The notes beneath the pieces are model-generated. The model was not told the DNA's origin. It ran no database searches and was given only the letters and a program-made list of their open reading frames with translations. Positions 1 to 9,609 of a stretch of DNA of 64,000 nucleotides are shown here, one piece after another. Location of the stretch: assembly GCF_012927185.1 (NCBI RefSeq), contig NZ_JABBGB010000003.1:1426001-1490000 (forward strand), given 5' to 3'. Positions within the stretch are counted from its first letter, which is position 1. Each line of letters starts with the position of its first letter. The DNA is from Pseudoflavitalea sp. G-6-1-2 (GTDB lineage: Bacteria > Bacteroidota > Bacteroidia > Chitinophagales > Chitinophagaceae). The translations under genes and the position numbers were made by a program.

Positions 1-959
1 TAGGCCATCATGCGACTCAGTCTCGGATCCACTGAGCTCTTCGGATTTAAAGTGGGTGTTCCGCGAACACCGCCGGTAAGCATGTTCACAATAGTTGAAG
101 TAATTCTTCCTGTGTATTGCTGTGTTGCGGTGGTTGTAATGTTCACCAGATTGGCAGGCCCGTTTGGTGAGAACACATTACCGTCAGCAGAAGAGGTTGC
201 TGCAAATGGAACAGTAGCATCTTCTGATGAATTGGCAAAAGAAAGATCTACATACTTCACCACACTGTCTGCATACTGACTTTGGAAGAGCGATTTATTT
301 CTCAGGTGGCTATATTGCTGTGCCAGCACAGCATACACAAACTTCCTCCATTTGGCACGGTCGCCTTTGTAAAGCTGATCACCTGATGGTCCTTTGAGGA
401 TATCATCGTAATTGATGGCATCCTGGCGGGTAAAGCAGGCGATAGAAGAATCACACCATTTGCGCACCTTGGCATACACTTCATTTTGCTCCTGATAATT
501 GAAGAAGAGGCGGGTGGAATCCATAGCCTGATCGAGGATAATTGGACCATGCAGATCTGTAGTGAGCTGATACGCCCACGCTTTCATCGCATAGCCGATG
601 CCGGCGTAAGTCCATTTACCTTTTGCAGTAGCATCCTGTATCATCTGCTCCATGTTAGGACCGAAGTTGATATAGGTCATTCTCCAGATGGTACCACCAT
701 TATCGTTTCCGGGTTCATAGCCATGTGCTTCCCAGAAGTTGTCCGCAGCCTGACTGCCCCAGTTCTGAATGGTTTTGAAAAGAAAACGATAGTCGTTGGC
801 TGTTCCATTGGCCATATGAAACTGCATGGGAGGCAGCATTACTTCAGCGTTTCCGTAAGAAGGTACAGTTGGGTTGAAGTTAATATCCAACCATTTCCTG
901 CAACTGGTGATGGTCGATGCCAGCCCAGCTGCCAGTATGATGAATTTAAGTTTTTTCAT
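1..959 (-). CDS. SusD/RagB-like nutrient-binding lipoprotein (partial, C-terminus outside window)
   Basis: The reading frame opens at an ATG at 957-959 and stays open to the window's left edge, giving about 319 residues. The N-terminus is a lipoprotein signal with the lipidation cysteine at residue 20 (context TITSCRKWLD), the usual start of SusD-like proteins. The body (NFGPNMEQM, YAMKAWAYQLTTDLHGPII) resembles the SusD-like_2 branch. SusD proteins sit on the outer surface as the lid of a SusC transporter and bind the oligomer before import. The gene follows the SusC gene after 30 nt, so the two are one operon. The ligand cannot be told from sequence. Truncation here is only the window boundary. 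Confidence 0.85.
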   Translation of the reverse strand, partial: MKKLKFIILAAGLASTITSCRKWLDINFNPTVPSYGNAEVMLPPMQFHMANGTANDYRFLFKTIQNWGSQAADNFWEAHGYEPGNDNGGTIWRMTYINFGPNMEQMIQDATAKGKWTYAGIGYAMKAWAYQLTTDLHGPIILDQAMDSTRLFFNYQEQNEVYAKVRKWCDSSIACFTRQDAINYDDILKGPSGDQLYKGDRAKWRKFVYAVLAQQYSHLRNKSLFQSQYADSVVKYVDLSFANSSEDATVPFAATSSADGNVFSPNGPANLVNITTTATQQYTGRITSTIVNMLTGGVRGTPTLNPKSSVDPRLSRMMA

Positions 960-989
960 AATTCAGTTCTTTTGTAATTGCTGAATAGA

Positions 990-3900
990 TTAAAGTTTCA
1001 CACGCATGCCGAAGTTGATACCAATAGGGCGACCCATATTGCCAATATCAATTCCAAATCCGCCAAGTCCGCCTGTGGCAGGTGTTGTTCCATTGCTTTC
1101 AGGATCGATGCCTGAGTAGTTGGTGATCAGCAAAACATCCGTTGCGGTAACAAAGAGACTGAGATCTTTCAGCCATTTTACACGCTCTAGTGATTTTTTG
1201 GTGAAGTAGTACGAAAGTGTGATGTCCCTTACACGAAACGCATTGATATCTTTTTCAACAAACATTTCCGGTGCAATACCGTTGGTGGTGGAGGTGTAGA
1301 ATGCACTGTTGTTGTACGGTGTAACTACAATGGTATTCTGGGTTGGGTTCTTGCTGTTTTCCAGTCCATCTTTCAGCACACCTTTTACAATACGTGGTGT
1401 TTCACGGTCGAGTGTTTTAGTGCTTAGGCCGGTGGTATACAGCGTATATTGTGTAGCGTTATAAACGTCTCCACCTTTTCTCAGATCAACCAGCATGGAC
1501 AGGCTCCAGTTCTTGTACGAGATTTTGTTTACCAGACCTATCTGAAAATCGGGTGTTCTGTCTCCGATGTAGTAGAAATCACCGCCGGTTTTCAGAATAG
1601 GGAGACCATTTGCAGGATTGATCAGTACATCGCCGTTGTTGTTGCGTTCGAGTATCCAGCCGCCCATAGCCCCTGTGCTTCTTCCGGGGAATACCGAAGC
1701 GCGAACACCATCTTGCAGCCAGGTATCGGAGCTGTAATATTCAGGAAGTTCTTCCGCCACTTTTTTAATTACTCCTTTGTTTTTAGTGAAGTTCACGGTT
1801 ACGTCCCAGGTGAAATCTTTTTTGCTGATAGGAGAACCTGTCAATTGCAGTTCAATACCATTGTTCACCAGTTCACCACCGTTGAAGATCTTAACAACAT
1901 AACCCGTTCCGTAACTCAGGCGGGGGTTGATGATCTGCTTCATCGCGTGCAGTCTGTACCATGTGAAATCGAAACCCAGCCTGTTTTTGAAGAACTGCAT
2001 TTCGAGGCCTGCTTCAATATTTCTGGAGTATTCAACTCTCAGCTTGTCGTTCCCGCCGTTTGTAATATTGTAAGCGAAACCACCACCGGTACTGTTTGCA
2101 GGTTCCAGAAAGGGAGCAGTTTTGTAAGATTGTCTGGGCTCTTTACCTGTATATGCATAAGAGGTCCGCAGCTTTCCTGATGAAAGCCATGAAATATTCT
2201 TAAACTGCTCCAGGTCTGTAAAGTTGAAAGCCAGACTGGCAGCAGGGTAGAAGAAGTATGGGTTATTGCTCATCAGCCGCGAAGCTGCATCCATACGTGC
2301 AGTCAGTGTCAGATATAAAAGCGACTGATAACCGAGCACTGACTGTGCAAAAACACCAAACTGTCTGAAACGCTCTACCGAGTGTTTATTTCTTTGAGTA
2401 GTGGTAAGTGTGTTGTTGATGTCATAGAAATTAGGATCATACATTTTTTCACCCAACTGTGCCGTAGTATTCAAATTGTAATCATTGAAGTTGGTTCCAA
2501 TGATATAAGTATTGTTGAACTTGCCGAAGTTATGTACCGCGGTAGCTGTCAATGCACCATTGATGATCTTATTCAGTGCCTGGTAAGTTTCAATGCGGCC
2601 TCCCGTTGGTGAGGCTGATGAACCTGAGCCTTTGTAAGACTGGGCATGATATACAAGCATGCCATTGGTGGTAGAGATGTCTGCACCAATAGTACCTGCA
2701 ACCGTAAGCCAGTTGGTAGGCTTTAGTGTGATGGTTCCGTTTCCAAGAAAACGGTTTACCTTGTCTTCTCCGATATTTTTGTATACATCCCAGAACGGAT
2801 TGTCCGTTTCTGTGAAAATAGTACCCGTATTCAATACGCGGTTGCCATAAATATCCTGCCAGTTATTCACATCATATCTCGAAGGGAAGGTCAACAGTCC
2901 CATCAGGTATCCTCTGTCTCCTTTATTGGCTTTCTTGTTGCTGGTGTTGATATAGTTCAGCGATGTATTTACCGAGAGTATGGGATTGATGGTGGCTGTT
3001 GCAGATAAACGCGAGGAAAACCTTGTGTAGCTTGTATTCGGGATGGTACCGGTATTGTCTGAAAACTCGTTGGACCATCTATAACTGAGACCACTGTTTC
3101 CGCCTTCTATTGCCAGGTTGTGTTTCTGGCTGAAACTGGTCTGGAAGAACTGATGGATATTATCGTAGATCTGCATCCCATCGGCATACTTAGGACCAAA
3201 ATACAACCTTGTATTTCCATTGTAAACGCCATTGCTTGTACCCTGACTGTACACTTGCTGTACTTCCGGGAAATTCAATTGCTTTTCAAAGCGGAATGAG
3301 TTGTTGTAAGTAACGGCACCCTGACCAGCTTTTGCTTTTTTGGTAGTGATAACGATGGCGCCCGAAGCTCCCATATTGCCATACAAAGCAGTGGCTTCAG
3401 GTCCTTTCAGGATAGTATATTTCTCAATGTCGGCAGGATTAATGTCGATAAAGCGGTTGGAAAAATCCTGGTCCCTGTTGTTACGGTTTCCGGCAAGTGT
3501 TCCGCCATTCATGATTGAGTTGTCGATAGGTAATCCATCGATTACTATCAGTGGCGTATTATCCTGATCGAGTGAAACGATACCACGAAGGATAACCTGT
3601 GATGATGCACCCGGATTACCTGTAGTGGAGTTCACCGTAAGACCCGGAACGCGGCCCATCAGACCATTCACGAAGCTTTCGCGCTGCGTTTGTGCTACCT
3701 CATCACCTGCAACTACCGGAGTGGAGTAACCGAGACTCTTCTTGTTACGGTTAATGCCGTGAGCCGTAACGATTACTTCTCCCAGTTGTTTGTCGGTAGA
3801 CAGGAGCTGCACATTCAGCACTTCATTTTTTACCGGAATGGATTGTGATGAAAACCCTACAAACGTAAAAGTGAGTACCTGACCGGCTTGTGCCGAGATC

Positions 3901-4082
3901 GCGTAGTACCCTTTTTCGTTTGTAAATGTTGATTTTTTGGTGCTTTCGTTGTACACCGTAACTCCCTGAAGCGGAGAGTTATCTGCGCCGGAGACGGTTC
4001 CTTTGACCGTTTTTTCCTGCGCGAATAGGGAGCCGAGCGACAATAGCATTGCTATCGCCACCAGCCGGAGCTTTTTACTCAT
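990..4082 (-). CDS. SusC/RagA-family TonB-dependent outer-membrane transporter
   Basis: A 1030-residue protein of typical SusC length. Order: signal peptide (cleavage after about SLFAQ), a carboxypeptidase-regulatory-like beta-sandwich (about 25-100, with the YNESTKKSTFTNEKGYYAI stretch), a TonB-box/plug region (GEVIVTAHG, then QVILRGIVSLDQDNTPLIVIDGLPI at about 160-190) and a 22-stranded barrel ending in an aromatic/basic strand. It should import a SusD-captured oligomer with TonB energy. It is followed by its SusD partner and preceded, 44 nt upstream, by a DeoR regulator on the same strand. No glycoside hydrolase is visible beside it inside the window, so the substrate is unknown. Confidence 0.93.
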   Translation of the reverse strand: MSKKLRLVAIAMLLSLGSLFAQEKTVKGTVSGADNSPLQGVTVYNESTKKSTFTNEKGYYAISAQAGQVLTFTFVGFSSQSIPVKNEVLNVQLLSTDKQLGEVIVTAHGINRNKKSLGYSTPVVAGDEVAQTQRESFVNGLMGRVPGLTVNSTTGNPGASSQVILRGIVSLDQDNTPLIVIDGLPIDNSIMNGGTLAGNRNNRDQDFSNRFIDINPADIEKYTILKGPEATALYGNMGASGAIVITTKKAKAGQGAVTYNNSFRFEKQLNFPEVQQVYSQGTSNGVYNGNTRLYFGPKYADGMQIYDNIHQFFQTSFSQKHNLAIEGGNSGLSYRWSNEFSDNTGTIPNTSYTRFSSRLSATATINPILSVNTSLNYINTSNKKANKGDRGYLMGLLTFPSRYDVNNWQDIYGNRVLNTGTIFTETDNPFWDVYKNIGEDKVNRFLGNGTITLKPTNWLTVAGTIGADISTTNGMLVYHAQSYKGSGSSASPTGGRIETYQALNKIINGALTATAVHNFGKFNNTYIIGTNFNDYNLNTTAQLGEKMYDPNFYDINNTLTTTQRNKHSVERFRQFGVFAQSVLGYQSLLYLTLTARMDAASRLMSNNPYFFYPAASLAFNFTDLEQFKNISWLSSGKLRTSYAYTGKEPRQSYKTAPFLEPANSTGGGFAYNITNGGNDKLRVEYSRNIEAGLEMQFFKNRLGFDFTWYRLHAMKQIINPRLSYGTGYVVKIFNGGELVNNGIELQLTGSPISKKDFTWDVTVNFTKNKGVIKKVAEELPEYYSSDTWLQDGVRASVFPGRSTGAMGGWILERNNNGDVLINPANGLPILKTGGDFYYIGDRTPDFQIGLVNKISYKNWSLSMLVDLRKGGDVYNATQYTLYTTGLSTKTLDRETPRIVKGVLKDGLENSKNPTQNTIVVTPYNNSAFYTSTTNGIAPEMFVEKDINAFRVRDITLSYYFTKKSLERVKWLKDLSLFVTATDVLLITNYSGIDPESNGTTPATGGLGGFGIDIGNMGRPIGINFGMRVKL

Positions 4083-4126
4083 AAGCGGGTGATGTTTGAC
4101 GTTAAAGTATCAGAGATGTATGCAGT

Positions 4127-4876
4127 CTATAAAACTTCTATTCCAGCGTCTTTGTATGGTTTTAGCAGAGGATCATCGGGTGGTAATTCGGTAATCAGTG
4201 TATGGATCTTACTGATGTCATCGATATGGATCGGCTGCAGCGAATTGATCTTCTCAGCAATGGTAAGGCATACCACTTTCTGCGCAGATTCTATCATCGC
4301 CTTCTTCAGTGTAACAACATCCCAGTCGTTATCTGTTATTCCGTTTTTGATATCGATGGCATTGATGCCAAGGAAACAGAGGTCGGCACGGATCCTTTTG
4401 ATCTGAGCAATCGCTTCTGCACCCACTGTGATCTTGGAGTTCTTGTTCACCTTGTCTCCAATCAGTATCACTTCGATGCTCGGATGATGCATGTACTCCA
4501 GCACTACAGGTATGCTCCCCGAAATGAACGTGGCCTTCAGCTGAGGTGGCAACGCTCTTGCCAGCTCGATGATGGTGGTTCCTCCGGTGGTAAGCACAAA
4601 CATGCCATCTTCTATCAGCGATGCCGCTTTCTGTGCTATTATTTTCTTGTTGTCGAGAGAGTAAACGTTGTTGGAAGGATAATAAACCTGGCTGAACGAA
4701 TGGGAGAGGGCCCCGCCATGCACTTTTATGATCTTGCCTTCATCCGCCAGTTCCTGCAAATCTCTGCGGATGGTGTCTTCAGATACACTGATCTCTGTAC
4801 TCAATGAAGAGGACAGCACTTTGTTGTGGAGATTAACCTGGTGTAAAATATACGCCTGTCTTTCCTTTTTAAGCAT
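4127..4876 (-). CDS. DeoR-family transcriptional regulator
   Basis: A 249-residue protein starting at MLKKERQAYIL; the open frame runs 18 codons further upstream, but the DeoR helix-turn-helix begins right after this methionine. Residues 1-57 form the DeoR-type winged helix (ISVSEDTIRRDLQELADEGK, the signature recognition helix). The rest is the sugar-phosphate-sensing domain with the FVLTTGGTTIIELARALP and DLCFLGINAID motifs. Family members repress sugar-catabolic operons and release DNA on binding a phosphorylated sugar. It lies directly upstream of the SusC/SusD pair on the same strand, which suggests local control of that pair, though the distance does not prove cotranscription. Confidence 0.9.
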   Translation of the reverse strand: MLKKERQAYILHQVNLHNKVLSSSLSTEISVSEDTIRRDLQELADEGKIIKVHGGALSHSFSQVYYPSNNVYSLDNKKIIAQKAASLIEDGMFVLTTGGTTIIELARALPPQLKATFISGSIPVVLEYMHHPSIEVILIGDKVNKNSKITVGAEAIAQIKRIRADLCFLGINAIDIKNGITDNDWDVVTLKKAMIESAQKVVCLTIAEKINSLQPIHIDDISKIHTLITELPPDDPLLKPYKDAGIEVL

Positions 4877-5055
4877 ATCGTTAGCTGGGTTACGCGGTAA
4901 AATAAAGTAAATTCCTGCATAAAACCGCACGAAATGTTAAAATTATGGATTAAACGCGCATTTATTTTTTATCTACCGCAGGTACTTGCAGGTTTCTAAA
5001 AAGTCAGGCCGTGTTTTTGCCAGTTCGGTTGCAGTTTATTGCAGAAACAAGATAC

Positions 5056-5514
5056 TTATTTCAACGTAAACCGCACAGTCAATGCAAAGGCATCCGGTAC
5101 AAAATTGATGGAAGGGATGATGTCCAGCTCAGGTTTCCAGTCTGCCGATACCGCTATCGGTGCGCTGGGAAATGTATATTCGATGCCGAGTATGCCGGTT
5201 GGACCAAAATAAGTGTTCTTATCCTGCCAGCCCACATAGGCGCCACCTCCATAGAACCATCGAAGTCCTGGTGTGGAGAAATTCTGATGAAGCTCCAGCA
5301 ATGCGCCCATTCCAAACCTCGATCCGAAACTCACCATGCCTTCCACGGAACTCCTTTCCGTTACATTGTATTTTCCGGTTACCGAACTGTTGAGTGTAGG
5401 AGTGGAGTTGCTCAGGCGAAGACCCAGCCCGAACCGATAATCCTGCGCATGGCTCTGCATGCCCGTTAGAATGATGGCTACCGTGAGAAGCAGCGCTACC
5501 GTTACCCTTTGCAT
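5056..5514 (-). CDS. Small secreted outer-membrane beta-barrel-like protein
   Basis: A 152-residue protein with a clear signal peptide (MQRVTVALLLTVAIILTG, cleavage after SHAQ). The mature part has alternating hydrophobic/polar strands and many aromatics and glycines (RWFYGGGAYVGWQDK, GILGIEYTFPSAPIAVSADW) and ends in VRFTLK, a C-terminal strand typical of small outer-membrane barrels. I do not recognise a named family beyond outer-membrane beta-barrel protein. It lies 98 nt downstream of the OstA-like gene on the same strand. A structural or porin-like envelope role is inference only. Confidence 0.6.
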   Translation of the reverse strand: MQRVTVALLLTVAIILTGMQSHAQDYRFGLGLRLSNSTPTLNSSVTGKYNVTERSSVEGMVSFGSRFGMGALLELHQNFSTPGLRWFYGGGAYVGWQDKNTYFGPTGILGIEYTFPSAPIAVSADWKPELDIIPSINFVPDAFALTVRFTLK

Positions 5515-5612
5515 ATTTTTGTTTTATCTGGGGAAACGAAAATAGTGCCAGTGTACAGATAACTGCCCTGTTAAAATTGGTGCAACGAAAAGTGAAAAAA
5601 AGGTGAATGCAA

Positions 5613-7595
5613 TCAATTGCCGAATAGCTCGAACTTGGTTTTCGGTCTGCGTGCATCGCGCCATTTGAAATTGCGCAATCTGCGTTCCTGCTCGGATGCC
5701 TGATTAACGGGGATCATGGAACCTTTGGGCTCGCTGATCACCACCACTTTATCCAGCTCCTTGTTCACAAAACGAAGATCGATGATATCGCCATACACAT
5801 TGTTGATGGCCACCAGCGCACTGTCTTCGTCCTTCACATAATAGATGCTCTCTGCATTGCCTTTTGAGCGCATGTAGTCGAGATTGCCATCCGTGAATAC
5901 GCCTGTGAGACGGTTGCCTTTGAGCTGGTTGTACATATCCGGACCCGTCTTGTTCACCGCCAGTGCATTCTCCCAAACAAAAAGCCTTTCGGGCTTTTTG
6001 TTCTTCGTGTGCATATAAATGGTATCGCCGGTGAGTTGATTATCGCCCGACCATACGATGGGATCGGTAAATAAACGGAAGATGGAATCCTTTCCGGAAT
6101 AGAAGAGGCTGTCGGAGACTGCCTGCAGCGAATCGGAGAATATGCGTACATGGTGATATGCCATGAAAAAGCGATCAGCGCTGTCGTTGGTCTTAGTGGT
6201 ATCCCTAATGATCACCGGATTTCTGCCCCGGTTATTTGCCGGAGCACCCGCCGGAGACTTTGGAGGAGCAGGCTTCGCCACAACTGGTTTTGCGGGTGCA
6301 GTTGGTACTTTTGCGAGGTCTACCGGTATGCGTGCCGTTGAATCGATTATCTGTTTTGTACTGTCTGTTAGCCGTTTGATATCACTCACCGGGGGCGCTG
6401 CCTGCCGTGCCGTATCAAGCAGCATATTCCGCAGTTTGGCATCTCCACGATCTTTCAGCGCGCTTAACTGCGAAGGAACCAGCAGGCTGTCGCGCTCTGT
6501 TCCTTTACGGTTGTTGATGGCTGTGAGCTCCGTAGAATCGGTGATTTTTTTGGCCAGCTTTGCTGCTTCAGCTACCGCCAGACTGTCCCTGCGGGCATTC
6601 ACGGCTGCAATGGAATCGAGCTGCTGCTGCAGTTTGCTCATGCGTCCGGAAAAGAGGGTGTCGGCTGCAATGTAGAGGGAATCTGCATCCTGCTTGATGA
6701 TCATCAGCGGCTGCTGCGTGGCAAAGAAAGTGCCGTCGTGACTGCGTGCTTCGATGAAGTTGGCAAGTATGCTCACTCCCTGTGCAGAATCGATGTACAC
6801 GGCATTTCCCCGAAGGGTATTGATGCCCGTTGCATCGTCGCGGTCGATCTGATTGGCCACAATGCGGGTTCTCGCTTTTGCATCGGTGATGATGGGGCGG
6901 CTTCCGAAATTGGCTTTCTTATTCTTTACATCGTAATTGCCTTCACGCGTTTGAATGGTGCGGCCCGATGTATCGGTAATTACTGTCTTTGTTATAAAGG
7001 TAGAGATCTCCGTCTCGGTATTATAGAGCAGCGAATCTGTTTTCAGCGTATAGGCAGGGTCTTTCAGAAATACATTCCGTTTGAAATATACGTCTTTCAT
7101 CTCTCCGTAATAAGTGCCTTCTTCGCTGGTGAGCACGGTCTTGCCGTTTTCAACACGGCCTCCATGGTAGTAGTCGCCGATCTTCTCATTGGCATCGTAG
7201 CGAAGCTCTTCGGTATGGAGTGTGATCTTTCCGTCGGTGAGCTTTACCTTCTTTTTGAGATTGGCAATGCGGCTGTCTACATAATACAGCAGGTACTGAC
7301 TGTAGGTATGCACACTGTCGGCATCGTTGATATGTACATTGCCGAATGCTTCTACCTGACGGGCTGTTTTATTGTATATGGCGCTATCGCAGTAAAAAGT
7401 GGTGTTGTTCTGTTTCAGGATCACTTTGCCCACCATTATCTGAAACTCGGTTACGGAATCCTTTCTTTCGAAACGGAATTTTTCCGAGTTGATCCATTGC
7501 ACAACCTTCCCGCTGGTATCGGCAGGTACATTCTGTGAAAAGCTGTTGAAGCAGATAAGCAGGCCCGCAATCAGCAGTGCTGAGATTTGCTTCAT
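5613..7595 (-). CDS. OstA-like (LptA/OstA_N domain) periplasmic protein
   Basis: A 660-residue protein taken from MKQISALLIAG, which gives a good signal peptide (cleavage near SFSQ). The open frame begins 11 codons earlier, inside the preceding gene. The N-terminal half holds OstA-like beta-jellyroll repeats (FYCDSAIYNKTARQVEAFGN, LYNTETEISTFITKT), as in LptA/LptD lipopolysaccharide-transport bridges. A long central stretch (about 320-440) is charged and then Pro/Ala-rich, a probable flexible linker. A further OstA-like section follows (SDSLFYSGKDSIFRLFTDPIVW). The start codon lies one base after the stop codon of the upstream MCE gene, so the two are translationally linked. Together with the LptD-like gene at 10741, this suggests outer-membrane lipid transport. 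Confidence 0.8.
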   Translation of the reverse strand: MKQISALLIAGLLICFNSFSQNVPADTSGKVVQWINSEKFRFERKDSVTEFQIMVGKVILKQNNTTFYCDSAIYNKTARQVEAFGNVHINDADSVHTYSQYLLYYVDSRIANLKKKVKLTDGKITLHTEELRYDANEKIGDYYHGGRVENGKTVLTSEEGTYYGEMKDVYFKRNVFLKDPAYTLKTDSLLYNTETEISTFITKTVITDTSGRTIQTREGNYDVKNKKANFGSRPIITDAKARTRIVANQIDRDDATGINTLRGNAVYIDSAQGVSILANFIEARSHDGTFFATQQPLMIIKQDADSLYIAADTLFSGRMSKLQQQLDSIAAVNARRDSLAVAEAAKLAKKITDSTELTAINNRKGTERDSLLVPSQLSALKDRGDAKLRNMLLDTARQAAPPVSDIKRLTDSTKQIIDSTARIPVDLAKVPTAPAKPVVAKPAPPKSPAGAPANNRGRNPVIIRDTTKTNDSADRFFMAYHHVRIFSDSLQAVSDSLFYSGKDSIFRLFTDPIVWSGDNQLTGDTIYMHTKNKKPERLFVWENALAVNKTGPDMYNQLKGNRLTGVFTDGNLDYMRSKGNAESIYYVKDEDSALVAINNVYGDIIDLRFVNKELDKVVVISEPKGSMIPVNQASEQERRLRNFKWRDARRPKTKFELFGN

Positions 7596-7596
7596 C

Positions 7597-8589
7597 TTAT
7601 TGCTGTGCTTTGGTAGCCGTTGAGTCATAGATTGGTGCCTTGAGCGGCCCGGATTTATCTTTTCTTCCGAACACTGAGATGTTCACGTAGCGTTTGGGGT
7701 GTACGCGAAAATCGTCCAGCAAAGTAGTTAAACTCCTGTTGGTCTGTAAAAGCTCATCGTACAATTTGCGATCATTTAACAGCAGCCCCATGGTGTTGTC
7801 TTTGGTGGTGGTTTTGGCTATTGCTGCATTCAGCTTGCTGGTTACTCCTTCGAGATTATCGATGGCTTCTTTGATCTTCGCGTTGGCGATATTGTTAGAT
7901 GTTTTCTGCAGATTGTCTACAGTGGCAGTGATCTTCTCATTGCTCTTTGCGAGATTGCCTGTTACCGATTCAACATTCACCAGAGATTTTGCCAGCATGC
8001 CGGTTTGCGCATTCAGCAATTGCTCCAGCGATTTGGTAGAGCGGGTGAGGCTGGCAATGATGCTCGCGAGATTGTTCTTTGTATTGGGATCGAGCAGACT
8101 GTTCAGATTTCTTACCAGAGAATCCACCGAGTGCAAAGTAACGGTTGCGCTGGCGAGGGCAGGGTCGAGGCTGGCCTGCAGCTTATCGGTGAGCCCTTTG
8201 GTTCTTTGCGTGGTGAGTGTTCCGCCATCCGGCACCATCTCCTTGCTGTCGCCCAGTGTGATCTTGGCGGTAGTGGAAGATCCGAGCAGATCGGTGGCCA
8301 GGCTGGCAAATGAGTTATTGGGAATATTCACATCCTTGGTAAGGGTCATGGCCACTTTGATACCGGTGAGGTTCTTGTCGGTTTCCTCGATCTCGGTAAC
8401 TTTCCCTACCTGCAGGCCATTGATCATAACCGGGTTGGAGATCATCAGTCCGTCCACAGATGGAAATACGGCATATATGGTATGCTTGGCAACAAAGTCT
8501 TTTCCCTTCAGGAAGTTATATCCCAGGATCAGTATGGCTATCGCTATTGCTGTAATCGAACCTACCTTGGTCTCATTAGAAATTTTCAT
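7597..8589 (-). CDS. MlaD/MCE-domain lipid-transport protein
   Basis: A 330-residue protein with one N-terminal membrane anchor (VGSITAIAIAILILGYNFLKG, about residues 9-29). An MCE domain follows (about 38-115: VFPSVDGLMISNPVMINGLQVGKVTEIE), then a long helical tail with many Ser/Thr/Asn that is likely a coiled coil. MCE proteins form hexameric rings that carry phospholipids between inner and outer membranes, usually with an MlaE permease and MlaF ATPase; neither is in the window. It lies between an amidase gene 103 nt upstream and the OstA-like gene downstream, in an envelope-assembly group. Confidence 0.9.
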   Translation of the reverse strand: MKISNETKVGSITAIAIAILILGYNFLKGKDFVAKHTIYAVFPSVDGLMISNPVMINGLQVGKVTEIEETDKNLTGIKVAMTLTKDVNIPNNSFASLATDLLGSSTTAKITLGDSKEMVPDGGTLTTQRTKGLTDKLQASLDPALASATVTLHSVDSLVRNLNSLLDPNTKNNLASIIASLTRSTKSLEQLLNAQTGMLAKSLVNVESVTGNLAKSNEKITATVDNLQKTSNNIANAKIKEAIDNLEGVTSKLNAAIAKTTTKDNTMGLLLNDRKLYDELLQTNRSLTTLLDDFRVHPKRYVNISVFGRKDKSGPLKAPIYDSTATKAQQ

Positions 8590-8692
8590 GAAAATGATTT
8601 TTAGCGCTATCTCCTTTCAAATCAGGAAGCAAGATGCAATATTTTATATGCCGCAGCAAAAATAAAACAATTGGGGGAAGATGCGGGCGGCA

Positions 8693-9586
8693 TCATTTCG
8701 GTTCCGTGCTTTGTTTATACCGTTTAACGGCCTGGAATATCTGCCGGGCAAGCTCTTCCTGCCCCTTTGCATTGTTGAGATAATCCTCATCTTTTCTATT
8801 GGAGATGAAGCCGGTTTCTACCAGTATGCTGGGCATGGCGGTTGCCTGCAATATCCAGATGCCTTCGTTATTGCGTTGTTTTACTCCCCGGCTGCTTCTT
8901 CCTCCTTTCGTAAATTCGTCTTCCACCAGCGTGGCCAGGCGCAGACTTTTGTCGAAAAACTTTTTGGTCCAGAGCAGACTCTTGATCTTGAACTCCGGAT
9001 CGTGGATATTGGGGGTGTATTCTCCCTTCTCCGCTTCTTCGGAAATGCGTTCTCCTACGAAATCTCCTTTTTCGTCGTCCCGGTCTGCCGCCCAGATATA
9101 AGTTTCGGTACCATGGGCCGGATTAGGGGATGTATAAATCTTGTACCGGGGTACTATGCGGGTCTTCTTCTTCCTTTTCTTTCCCTTGCCCACGTAATAC
9201 ACTTCTTTTTTAGTGCCGATCTTTTTCTTTGTAACCGAAGGAGGAGCGGAGTTGGCATGGATGGAAATATACAGGTCGCCTTTGTTGTTGTTGGCCATGG
9301 TGGCCCTGTAACGGTTATCTACATATACATCGCTGGTGCGTGTGTACACCACTCTTACTCCGGGTATCTGATCGAGCATTTTACCCAGCTTCAATGCGAT
9401 AGCCAGACAGACTTTCTTTTCTGTTGAATATTTTCCACGGGCGCCGATGGCTTTGCCGCCATGACCCGCATCCACAATAATGGTTTTGAGTGTTGGTTTC
9501 TGAGGAGGCGCGGGCGCATTTACAAATGAGGTGATAGCTGTGAGAGCAATGCAGAGGCTCAGTGTGCAAATGGCTTTTTTGATCAT
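8693..9586 (-). CDS. N-acetylmuramoyl-L-alanine amidase (Amidase_3), second copy of a tandem pair
   Basis: A 297-residue secreted zinc amidase that cuts the bond between N-acetylmuramic acid and the stem peptide. Visible motifs are IIVDAGHGGKAIGA (first zinc histidine), the glutamate in STEKKVCLAIALKLG, YISIHANSA (zinc histidine), GTETYIWAADR and SILVETGFISN (catalytic glutamate). A signal peptide is present (MIKKAICTLSLCIALTAITS). Between SIHANSA and HGTETY sits an extra segment with a run of lysines and arginines (KGKKRKKKTR). The neighbouring gene at 9610 is a close paralogue with a 23-nt gap, which points to tandem duplication. Confidence 0.92.
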   Translation of the reverse strand: MIKKAICTLSLCIALTAITSFVNAPAPPQKPTLKTIIVDAGHGGKAIGARGKYSTEKKVCLAIALKLGKMLDQIPGVRVVYTRTSDVYVDNRYRATMANNNKGDLYISIHANSAPPSVTKKKIGTKKEVYYVGKGKKRKKKTRIVPRYKIYTSPNPAHGTETYIWAADRDDEKGDFVGERISEEAEKGEYTPNIHDPEFKIKSLLWTKKFFDKSLRLATLVEDEFTKGGRSSRGVKQRNNEGIWILQATAMPSILVETGFISNRKDEDYLNNAKGQEELARQIFQAVKRYKQSTEPK

Positions 9587-9609
9587 GCTGTTTCGCTTCG
9601 GTTCAGAAT

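Noticed and set aside
4089-4406. Plus-strand 105-codon ORF over the DeoR gene end
   Set aside because: Antisense shadow of a well-supported DeoR regulator; no family features.
7694-8665. Plus-strand 323-codon ORF opposite the MCE gene
   Set aside because: Serine- and leucine-rich mirror of a real coding sequence; no motif, and the MCE domain on the other strand is convincing.
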